Positions 31,377 through 42,400 of a stretch of 64,000 nt of DNA are shown in pieces; position 1 is the first letter of the stretch; each line of letters begins with the position of its first letter. The stretch is from Adineta ricciae (Eukaryota; Rotifera; Eurotatoria; Adinetida; Adinetidae): assembly GCA_905250025.1 (NCBI GenBank), contig CAJNOJ010000078.1:62001-126000 (forward strand). Reading direction: 5' to 3'. The notes under the pieces are model-generated. The model searched no databases. It was not told where the DNA came from and saw only the letters and a list, made by a program, of their open reading frames with translations. The translations under genes were made by a program, and so were the position numbers.

Positions 31377-32553
31377 ACGACCGAGTATATGAACTTTGAT
31401 GTTTTTTTCGAATGCTAAAAAAATAAAACAGGCTTAGTGTATACATTTTGATCTTATCAAGAATGAGATATTCTTATTGCATTCAAAAGCTGTAAATTTA
31501 GATAAGCTTCGCCCATTGAAACTAAAAATAGTCAAAACACTAACGAGATTTCCATTGAAAAAGTTTGTTAATGATTTGTATGCAAAAGTATGTCGTGTAT
31601 CTTACACGCGTTTGTGCAATTAATCGAATATGTCTACAGAAAAGACGAAAATAAACAGAGATAACACATGCAATAGAACCTGGATTGAATTTCAGTTTGT
31701 AGATGATAAATCATTATGAATTATCTTAGTGCCCTCGGAATGTTGAGAATATCCGTTACTATTTCAGACAACACTTCGTTTCTAGAGATACCCAATGTTC
31801 AAATGGACGATGTTGGATTGAAATTTTTCTCGTGTTTTTACTACCATAGACAAGGAATGGAAGCGACTACCACACAATGTTGCAGGTCATTCATCACTTT
31901 TCTTCTTAACTTGTCAAAACCACCTTCAAGAGGACAATCACATCTAATAGATTGTCAAATCTACTTTATGATTTAAGGAAAAGCGTGTTTCTTATTAAAA
32001 TCTGGCATTAAAGGTGAAACAACTGAGAAAAAGTGTCGCCTAGTTCGTAAGTTTATCTTCAGCGAAAAAAGAAACATTATCATTTCTATTTTGCCGACGA
32101 ATATAGCGACGTTATTTCATTGGCTGAAGAAGTCATCTAACCCATTCGCTCTTCGCTTTACGTCACAAGCAGCAACAGCAGCTATGTTGTTTTTTCGCGA
32201 AGGATCCAACAACGAGTCCTTTTTTCTTCTTTTTCTTCAACTATCAGGTTTTTACATTCTGCTTTTCCACATCAACGTTTCTGACGAGAAAAAAATGTGA
32301 TAGATTGTTTTTTTATTTATCATCATATCTTTTCTTTTACTAAATACACAACAGGATTGCACAATCGCTTAGAAATCATATGCTTATGAGTAATTATTAC
32401 TGTTTGAATTCTTCTTATACGTGGATGAAAAGCAAAGAGTGTATTTACCCATGGAAAAAATAGAAGTATCCTTTGTAGAGTCATGGGAAGAAATCATAAG
32501 ATCAAATAGCAAATCAGTGCATTTTACTTTTATCTACTTTTAGATAGAAATCT
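31377..32553. other. 1.2-kb spacer in the E2 array, possible second relic
   Basis: No intact gene. A frame at 31716-31976 holds IPNVQMDDVGLKFFSC, followed about ten codons later by MEATTT. The order and spacing loosely echo HPNVGVDGKFC and EWKSNTT of gene 3, and GGAATGGAAG is shared at the DNA level. This is too weak to call a pseudogene by eye. Confidence 0.35.
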
Positions 32554-33093
32554 ATGGCGGGTTCGGTAACAAACAGACGTGTCTTGAGTGAAATAACCAA
32601 ACTTCAAGCATTAGCATCGAGCAGCGAATGCAAATTTCTTCTTGATAAATCGCCTATCGATGATCCGTCATCGAATATCATTCTGGGAAGAATTTTACCT
32701 AAATCTAACATTTACAACCAAGCAGCGTTTCAAATAGAAATCAAGTTGCCAACAGACTACCCATTCAAGCCACCTGAACTTCGTTTCGTCACGCCCATTT
32801 ATCATCCCAATGTCGACGAAAATGGCAAAACATGTGTTGAGTTAATCAACATATCAGAAAATTTCAAGCCTACAACACCTTTGACTGACGTTGTCAAAGC
32901 TGTAGCCAATTTGATTGATAGTCCAAACATCGAACATGCACTCAATCTTGGTACGTTATTATTTTGCGAAAAATAAATTTTTCTCTTTCATCGATTTTCT
33001 GTAGATATCGCTGCCGAATATGCGCAGAATAAATCGACATTTGAACGCAAAGCATTGGAAATGGTGAAAAAACACGGTTTACCGCGCCAGTAA
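32554..33093 (+). CDS. UBE2L3-like E2 enzyme, cluster gene 4 (no acidic insert, intron lost)
   Basis: Two exons (32554-32950 and 33005-33093) give 161 residues. The first is equivalent to exons 1 and 2 of the other genes fused, so the first intron is missing; the last exon keeps the 89-nt length. It has no acidic insert and is closest to UBE2L3: AFQIEIKLPTDYPFKPPELR, IYHPNVDENGKTC (Cys eight after Asn), ISENFKPTTPLTDVVKAV, EHALNLG, and AAEYAQNKSTFERKAL. Either it is the ancestral-like member of the array or a cDNA-mediated/gene-conversion event removed the intron. Probably a functional E2. Confidence 0.88.
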
Positions 33094-33451
33094 TATACGA
33101 ACACCAAAAAACTTTTTGTTTCTTTCTTCCCCCTTCCGGTTCGGCTTTTATTATTTCGTTCTTATCTAAAAAATCAACTGTGATTTGGATACACAAAAGA
33201 CAAACACAATCGTGTCTATGTGTAACACTTAGTTCGGTGTCCGAAAGCATTCAAAAGAAAGATCACCCTTGTATTTTTATTTTTCATGATTGGCGAAAGA
33301 AAATAAATAAAACTCAAAGAATAAAAAAAACCGTCACATGACGATGTTGTGTTTTTCTTCTTACTTTGCATACTTGTTTTTAGCAGCAGTCAATTGATGC
33401 TTTCGGGCATGACTCATGCACGAATGAAACCGTTCTGTCATTCTCTTTTAG
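33094..33451. other. Spacer between E2 genes 4 and 5
   Basis: AATAAA-like signals occur near 33302-33312. Nothing else recognised. Confidence 0.45.
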
Positions 33452-33961
33452 ATGGCATCGAAGCATATACGTTTACTAAAAGATCTTGCTCATATTGATG
33501 AAACTTTCAAATCCGATCGGCTATTTTTCATAAAGAAAAAACTCGATGCATCAACCTGTGATGCCATTCATGAAACGGATCTCACTCATCCGATATTTAT
33601 CTATACGCCTCAACAATCTCCTTACCTTGGTGGAGAATTTGAAATCGAGATAAGTTTGCCACTGGATTATCCATCCACGACACCGCGTGTCAAATTTCGT
33701 ACGCCGATTTATAGTCCTATCGTTGACGAATCAGGCACGTTGTCGTGTTTACCGATTCTTCAACGCTGGCAGTCATATCCAACAAATTCCGTCCAATTAC
33801 GTGATATACTTGTGGAAATCGATTATTATATTACACATTTAGAAGATGTGGACGAACCTCATCGGCCAGGATTACTTATCGAATGGAATGATGATCCAGC
33901 TGGATTTGTAAAAACAGCTGAACAACAAACAAAAGAATTAGCGAAACCACAAAAACGATGA
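33452..33961 (+). CDS. Divergent E2-like protein, cluster gene 5 (HPN motif lost)
   Basis: Single exon, 169 residues. The UBC fold is recognisable: GGEFEIEISLPLDYPSTTPR, VKFRTPIY, then SPIVDESGTLSCLPIL. The HPN motif is replaced by S-P-I and there is one extra residue before the cysteine, which remains in an LPIL context as in UBE2L3. In E2s the HPN Asn supports isopeptide bond formation, so lysine transfer is expected to be impaired, although thioester formation or transfer to a ligase cysteine may persist. The N-terminus (TFKSDRLFFIKKKLD) and the C-terminal third differ from the other members. It is either a pseudo-E2 with a regulatory role or an E2 with altered chemistry. All introns are absent. 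Confidence 0.82.
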   Translation: MASKHIRLLKDLAHIDETFKSDRLFFIKKKLDASTCDAIHETDLTHPIFIYTPQQSPYLGGEFEIEISLPLDYPSTTPRVKFRTPIYSPIVDESGTLSCLPILQRWQSYPTNSVQLRDILVEIDYYITHLEDVDEPHRPGLLIEWNDDPAGFVKTAEQQTKELAKPQKR

Positions 33962-34051
33962 ACAGCCTTCTTCCTTCGTTGATATTGATCTACTCCGCCA
34001 TATTTATCAAAATTTGTTTGATGTAGTCTTGTATGTATTGTATATTTCTAG

Positions 34052-37000
34052 ATGACTGAACTTGATATGCGCGAGCAAATGACGGACGTCACGGCGTCAT
34101 GGCGTATTTATGATGAAATTAGCTATAGGTATGTCTACGTCCACACCTAAAGTTAATTCGAGGACGAATGTCTACTATGGTATCTTAACTTTCTCTTTCA
34201 ACACAGAAAGGTGGAATCAACTGTGCTGACTGGTGGTTTGGCTCAAATTCGAGATGTTCGTGGTTCGGCAAGCGATACTATTAAACCTTTTGTTGCAATA
34301 GCTCCATGTGGAGGACCAGTTGGTAAACGATCAGTTGTTGTTTAAGTTAATCGTTTAATACTTTTGTTCACTATAGCTTTTGTATATAAGAGACTGTCAA
34401 CGAACCTAAACGATACTAAATATACAATAATGATAGAGCATTTACCGAAACTTGCTGTGAAACCCAAAGAGGTAAGCCGAGCAACGCCGTTCAAATTGAA
34501 AACTGTTGTTAATAAACTGTTTAGTTCGATCGAGGAATAGTTATTTTCGTCGACTGGACAATCAATGAAGATTTATTATTAGTGACTGAAGATGGTAAAT
34601 ATCATATCATGAATATATTCCATTATAACGCAAGTAACGATGTGTCAAAGCAATTGGGTGAAGTAAGTTTCATTTGGAATTACTCTTACGATTGCATCAC
34701 GCGACTATTTAGTCCGTTTCAGTTATTAGTAGTGCATGTACATTTAAAACCAATCAAGGTACTGGTCTAGTTGCCCTAGCCAAGAATCAAGAAAGTTTCA
34801 TTACTGTTAAAAACGTCTATAGTCCAATTATTCAAACGATATCACCTAGTAAGACTCACGATTATTCCAACAAAACCTAACTATCGGTTTTTTAGGTGCT
34901 GATCTCCGTTCAACAATATCTGCATGGTGTGTTATTGACCATGCTGAGTTGACTATAGCTTACGCTTACGACAATATCATAGCCACATGTGGTACGACGT
35001 CTCGACGAGAACAAGTAAACGGACAATTTCCTTCACAAGAAAAAAAAAGTTTTACCTTCTAGCAAATCATTCCTGGTATAACTGATACGATTGTTAAGTT
35101 AGTATCAAGCAGCAATTACAAAAGTATAGCTGTATTACGTGATAATGGAGATGTGTTTATTGGTTCGAGAGAAAATATCGGAAGTCCACAATCATTTGTA
35201 TTGAAATATTCAAGTAATAATGATAAGGCAAAAGTCACCGATATTGCTTGGTAAGAGGAAGAATCATTCGACGATTTTTATACAAGAAGTGCTTGTGTTT
35301 TGAAAGGTCCGGCTCCGATACAGTCATTGGCGTTCGAGTTAAATCAAAAGTTTGGTTTGATTTATTGGTCATCAATGGCAAACATTCGCGACCGATGACG
35401 TTCGTTTCATGTTTTATCATTTGTCTAATGTAACACTTGTTTTCTTAGTGAACAAAGTCGTCAAGCAATTTCCGATGATTTGTAAGTTGGAAATCTTCAC
35501 TTCTGATATTTTCACTGAAATCTGCTTTCAAGTGTTTATTATACATCCCCTGTGTATCTAACAACTGAAATTGATGGCATTCGAATCGCATCGGGTCGAT
35601 CACTTGATTTCTTTCAACGTTTACCCGACGAAATCTACAATGTTTTTCATCTACTATCCGATAGTCCTGGTGCTAAGCTTTATTCCGCTTACATGAACTA
35701 CAAAGTAACATTTTCTATTGACGAAAAACTCGTGTTGGAAATACAAATCGATTTTCAGTATGAAAATCAAATGGCTGAATTGCTGTTAAATCAATTAAAA
35801 TCAACTCGAACAACCAATGGACTCGAAGAAGGTGTGAAACAATGTATCGCAGCAGCGTCTCATGAACATGAATCAAAAAACCAAAAGATCCTTCTGAAAG
35901 TCAGAACAAAACTTCTGCTAAATCGATCAATTTCACTGAATATTTTCTATTAGGCCGCACTTTTCGGTCGTTCGTTCTTATGTGTTAATTTAAATCAACC
36001 GAAAACTTCCGTTCGTCCAACTGTATCTGTCATCAACGATTTATGTACGAATACAATTCGTAATCTACATCTAGTCAACAACTTACATCACATTGATATA
36101 TCCATTCCAATAACATATAAACAGTTCGAGATTTGAATAAGTATTTTGTTGTCTTTTGCTCATTGAATTCAATCTAGATTTGAACTACTTGGAACACGGA
36201 TACTGATCGATCGTTTACTTCGACGTAATCTGCACGAATTCGCAACACATGTTACGAAATTGTTACGTATGCCACCGGAAGAAGGAGAAAATCGAATTCT
36301 CGTACAATGGGCTGTACAACAAGTATGCAAAAATGTCACTTTTTCAAAAGATTACTAGTGCGATGCATTTAGCTCAATGATCCTGCGAACACCAATGAAG
36401 AAGCTATAGCTGAATCGATAAAAAAAAGTCTTGCCAATGTTCCTGGTATTCCATTTATAGATATTGTCAAAGCGGCAAATCAAGCAAAGAAATACATTGT
36501 TGCTGAACGAGTAAATAACGCATCTGCCAAGTTATTTCGAATCATAAATGATTTACATTTAGTTACTGGATGTCAAAGTTAGTCTTAGCGATCAAATCGA
36601 TATGTTGTTAACGTTGAATAAACGAAACGAAGCTTTGGATAAAGCACTTGCGTGTGGTGATACGGATCTAGGTGAGCATAACGTTTTCATTTTGAATAAA
36701 ATCATCGATTTCTCCCTTTAGCTATTTTTGTATTGATGAGAATAAAATCAAGTGGTGACGTGTCTCTAACTGACTTCAATTTAAAACTAGCGAAACTGAA
36801 AAATTTACCGCTGAGCTTATTGCTTCAAGTACGAGAGAAAATGATCGATTTCGCTTGTTTGAATTGGTCTGTTTTAGTGTTTAGAAGAACGTGATCGAAA
36901 TAATTTTCATAATGAACTGAGAAAGCAAAACTCCAGCGAACGAGAACGAGTTGCTTACTCGCATATTATTCAAAGATTCACCACAGCTATCGTAAGTCTG

Positions 37001-37860
37001 TTCTCATCATTTTCGATCGCATTATTTAACTTAAATCTGATGTTAGACAATATCGGATCAAAGAACTGAACTGACCAGTGCTTCAAAGTTGTTTCGCGAG
37101 GTGAAAAACGACACTGTTGCTCAGGTAAAATCGTACAAAGTACACATTCGATCATCATCCATTTATTTTCAGTTAGCTGAAGACGAAGCTCGTTTGGTGA
37201 GCAAACAAGATGAACTAGAAAAGAAATTATTTACAATTCAACTGAAAGGTTTATCGTTAGTTGATACATTAGAAACATTGATCATTCAATACGAGAAAGA
37301 TGCTGACATTCTTCGAAAGGATTTCAACGTGCCTGATAAGCGATACTGGTGGATTAAAATTCAAGCATATGCAAAGAAGAATGCATGGGTGCAATTGTTA
37401 GAATTCGGAAAAAAACAAACGTCACCCATCGGTTACGAGGTAAAGTAAAAACCAAGTTCATAGAATCTACGTCTTGTTCGGTTTTAGCCGTTTATTGATG
37501 TTTGCATTCGATACAAACGAATCGATGAAGCTCGTCGTTTTCTTGATCGATCGGTTTATTCGTTGAAACTTGATGAAAAGCGTATGCCATTCATGTACGC
37601 AAAAGTTCAGTAAGTCAAAGACAATTTCTTCTTCTCAGATCGATTCGGATTCTCTTCGAAGAATGGTCGACGAAGCAATCGAATCCGCAATGAAATTGAA
37701 ATCGCTCGATGCACTACATTTCATTGAATCGACGCTTCAGCTAGATGAAGCAACTACTGTTCGCGTTCGTCAAGCGATCGAGAAATTACAAGGCTATGGT
37801 GATAATCCATTGAAACATGTCTTCGGTTTTTTATACCGCGGTAATGCAGCGGATGATTGA
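34052..37860 (+). CDS. VPS16: VPS16, core subunit of HOPS/CORVET tethering complexes
   Basis: VPS16 with VPS33 helps assemble SNAREs for endosome/lysosome fusion. About fifteen short exons with roughly 50-bp introns cover an N-terminal beta-propeller and a C-terminal alpha-solenoid. Recognisable blocks: MTDVTASWRIYDEISYR at the start, VAIAPCGGPV, the VYYTSPVYLTTEIDGIRIAS region (about 35535-35590), EGVKQCIAAASHEHES, IDISIPITYKQ, the LLIDRLLRRNL-like region (about 36200), and PDKRYWWIKIQAYAK then SPIGYE (about 37335-37440). The last matches the VPS16 PDKRLWWLKL signature that contacts VPS33. Followed splice joins (for example 35235 to 35308, 35400 to 35450, 35715 to 35759) keep the frame. The end is RGNAADD; AATAAA follows near 37960. 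Start chosen at the first ATG that gives the conserved N-terminus. Confidence 0.92.
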
Positions 37861-39480
37861 AAAATCAATTAATTCAGATTCGACCAATGATTCCAAGTTT
37901 TCTTTTTTCAAATGTGAATTTTTTTATATGCTGATTATTTAATTTAAACAAAAAGAAAATAAATGCTATTTTTCTGTTCACATTTCCTAGTTATTCCGCC
38001 TAGCGTCAATCGTTACATGCCTCTTTGCTACTAAGAATGACATTAAGTCGTCAATGATGTAATTGTTCTAATTACAAAGATGTACTGGCACATTGATGAT
38101 GCCTTCTTGGTCACGCCTAATCATCTGTCATGCTGTTTACATGATCAAAAGATGTAATAGTCCAATTTTCTCTTATCATTCCCGAATTTCACTTCGGAAA
38201 CTCATCGCTAATTTCAAAAAAAGCAGTCATTGATGATCATCTGTCGCTAATTGTTAAAATTCTGATGAGGGTAATGAGCGTTAGGTAGTGAGAGAATTTG
38301 TCATTATTATGGAGTGATAAAAGACGCGTCTGCTTTCAGCTCTTTCTGAAATGTTGGCTATGCTGTAAACCGCCTATTTGAAAAGAAAAGTAAGAATTTC
38401 TGAGAAAAGGAGACAAATTGTTCTAATGAGAATCTCGACAGTGTCTGACGTTGAACAGATGAAATGTACTTGAAGCAAATTAGCTTATTAGATCATTGTT
38501 CTCGACTAAAGTACGATGAAGAAATTCTTTTCTTGGGAAGATTTCACTTTAAACGGACGTTTGTTTTTCTTCTTGTGTAAGAAGAATAAATAATGAATTT
38601 TGTGCGAGAGCGAAAGAAAAAAGATCGGGCTTGAATATCGCATGTGAAGCATTCATTTGATAATTAACCAAAGTAAATCTGACAAATAAGAAAAGGGTCT
38701 CGACTGATACTTTCGGTTCATTTTCTTTCTCTATTTTCAGTTCTTCGATCGGATGTCATTTACATCAAGTTTCATATAATTCATCTCGTTTTGTTCTGAC
38801 ATGGTCGACAGCAGGTATTTTATTCTGTATTGATCGACATCATTATCGAGAATAATAATGCACACAATATACTTTTATAAAAGCATTTAGAAGTTGATCA
38901 TGTCTGCGAAGGTATGTGTGCATTTCTATGTTAAAATCCGTTTCTAATGTTGTTGACAGTTTAGTGGTTTTCACTTTTTTTTGCTAGTATAATCAAGTCA
39001 GTGAGTAAGAAGAACAAGACGAGGAAAAGAACAGAGGAAAATATCTTTTTTTTTCTTCCCTTCTCTTCGATAAAGTGAAAAAGAAGAAAAAGTGTTCATC
39101 AAAAGAAAGAAAATGCCCGTCGATTCGAATGAAGAGGAAATAGGTGGCTAAAGGTGGGTATTAGTCCTGAAAATCAAGTCTATTATATAGAATTTATCAC
39201 ATTATGACAATGTTCGGTAATTATCTGTCTTCTTCTGCTTATACTTTGGTGTAGAATTCCCTCGTTCTGATGAAAGTATCAGCAATAGACATGACTTTGA
39301 CAAAATAATCGATTCGTATTGAATAGGATGAATAATCTTGTGTGTTGAACTGGAATTCATCAAACAGGTAGCACCAAAAGAGTGTTTGTATCCTTTTTCC
39401 AGCTTAAAAAGAATGTGAATGCCTTCTTACAATGGCCTGTTTTCCACTCACGTGGAGTTCTAATTCTAGATTTGATAAAC
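37861..39480. other. Long intergenic region, possible upstream exon
   Basis: About 1.6 kb with no clear gene. ATG TCT GCG AAG followed by a donor (38900-38911) could be a tiny first exon of the downstream gene: a good acceptor before 39403 would join in frame to the filament-like reading frame, adding about 30 residues. That join needs an intron of nearly 500 bp, so it is only a suggestion. Confidence 0.4.
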
Positions 39481-42400
39481 ATGGTGAATGTCTTTGACGA
39501 TCAGCTGTGGAACGACGTCGCTTCTCGAGTTGAGCAATCCCGTTCTTCGTACAACATTCAAGCTGAACAATTTCGCTCGCTGAATACAAATTTTCAAACA
39601 TATTTAATCGATACAAAACAAATTGATGATGACAACAATCGTTTGCAGAACAGCATTGAAGAAATTCGAACGAATTATATTCAAACATTAGAAAATCATC
39701 TGAAACGTTTACCAGAAGACTTTCGGCAAGAAAGTTTGGTTTTGACTGATGCTCATCTTCAGCGATACAAATCGAAAACTCGTGCGAAGCGTTTCATAAA
39801 CGAACGCGAAGAGATCAAAAAACGAATCAACTTCGTGGTCAATAATGAAAAGGAACAGCTCAAACGTTTGAATCAGTTACAAAGACAAGATCGCGCTGTT
39901 CAGAATGAATTGAAATGTATTAATGAGCAATTACAAAGTGCTTTAAATCATGTCGAAAGAGAAAAGCAGATTCACCGTCAGGCAACGGAGAAAATCGATC
40001 AATTACAAATGCAATTGGAACAAGTTTATGTTGAACGATCGAAAACTGAGGTAAGACGCTATTGGAAAGAAGATTTTCATGTCTAAACCTGACGAATTCT
40101 AGTTTGAAGTGCAAAGTCTTCGAGAAGAAGTGAAGCTGATGCAAACTGCAAAGGAATTTCTTGATGAAGAGTATGAAACTATACTTGAAGCACAAACCGA
40201 TGCGAATCTGTATCTTTTATCGTGTTTAAATGAATCTATTCTGCGTATACACGCTGATTTCGAACATTTGAATAACCAGCAAATCGAACAGATTGAGAAT
40301 GAATACAAACAAACGATAAAAAAGCTCGAAGAAACATCTCTAGCGAATGTAACAGGCAATGAGATAGAGATCGCTCAGCAACATACATCTCAAACAGAAT
40401 GTGGAAAACTTGAAGAAGAGTATCGATCAGCCAATGAAGAATTATCAAAACTACATGAGCATAATCGATTGTTATCTGATCGTATCTCTTCTATGGTAAG
40501 TTCAATTGATTTGTTCTTAGTTTCGATTGAAAATACACATTACAGGAAATGGATTTACGTGCCATACGTAATACACATTTACGGGAATCGAACGATAAAG
40601 ACAATGAATTGCAACGAAGTAAAATCGCATTGGAAGCTTTGAATGAACAGTTGACACGTTTGACTGAATACGATCGAAATTTGCAATTTGAATTGACACT
40701 CTATCGAGGGGTTTTGGAAAGTGAGTATCGACGAAAACAACAGCAATTAGCTAATGACCAACAGCCACATCGACCAACGGTATTGCGAACGACACTCGCA
40801 CGAGCGCATAAAACTTATCCTGTAAGTAGATCAGTGTGAGAAGGAAAGAATTGATCTATGTTTCATGTTCAAAGATTTTACCATATTTGAACCAAACTGA
40901 ACTCAATGAAGAAAAGAACGATGTACCGTCTACTGAATCTGCATTATCAACAATTTATGTAGAAGATGATCAAATTAAGAATACAGAGAACCTGTCAAGA
41001 GTATCGGAAAAATCACCCGATGATAATCAACAAACGAATACGCCGAAAACTCCTCAACAGTCGCCGTCAGAAGTGCAAACAGTGGTAACCCATAGTGAAG
41101 ACCTACCGAATGCATCATCATCACCATCTACTTCGGAAGGAAATAGTCTATTCGAAACGATAACGTATTTAACTTCGTCGTTGTTAGAAAAAGAAGAAGA
41201 CTTGACCAATAACAATGACGTACAAATCGCATCTACAGAACATGACGACGAGTCACCCCTTCAAACAGAACAATCTGCTTTAACAACCTTAGAAGATAAA
41301 CAAGTGCCAGAGACGTATCAAGAGCATTTTACTGATTCAGACATTCTTGAAAATCAGCAAGAATCTAAAGAAGTTCTTCAACCGGTGTTAATCGACTCAG
41401 AGGAGCATGAATCATGGATTAAATCTCAGGACAAGCCAATGTCTCCTGTTAAAGAAGAAGCCAACTATTTAGAAGCATTGTCATCATCGTTAAAGCAACT
41501 CGTGAAGTCGTTTGAAAGTGATCAAATACCCGACAAAGAAGCAAAGCCGAACGACGAAAAAGTTGTTACATCTCCAACGAATTTTTCATCTTTAATACAA
41601 TCCGATGAGCAGCAAAACTCGGCAATGTCACCTATCGAATCTACTACATTGGAGAAACAAACACTGTCTGACGTATCAGAAAATCAGCATTTTTCTACCA
41701 GTAATCATCAAGCAACAGAAGAAACATCAGTTATATGTACTGATGAACGGTACCCATCGAATTCCATAGGTAAATAAGCATTATGCGTACAACTTATTCA
41801 ATAATCTATTTTTCGTAGGAGATCTGGGTAATGAAAATCACTTGGCAGAATCATCTGACGGATATGATAACGATTTTGAATCAGAAGAGAAAACCAAATC
41901 ATCATTTTCCTATGAAACTGACGACGCGGAACAAGATCCGTCCCGCCCGTCAATTTACCGTATCGAAGAATTGGAAACCGATCCATCTGATAAAGAAGAA
42001 TCATCTTCTTTTGATGTATCAAAAGCACACCGTTTTCTAAATTCATCTGGAAAAAACGACGCGAAGCTCGAAGAAGATCCTATAACAACAGAAGAACCAG
42101 TTAGTTCTTCTGATTACAACCAAATTGAGGAGAACAGTGACATTGGCTTTATCTCCTCATCAGGTTATTATGGAACTGCAAACGATAGTACTCATTTGCA
42201 AAATCAAGAATTGAAACGAACCGATTCAAGTGAAGCATCATTAACTGATGTGTGTGACGACAACGTAGAGCCATTAGAAGGTCAGTACGAATGATCACTC
42301 TTTGAAGCGAATATGTTTCTAGTCTAGAAGCTGATCGATCAACTTCTCCTAAACTCGAAGACAGGGAATCTAATGAAAACAGTTTAGAAGCTGTTATGGA

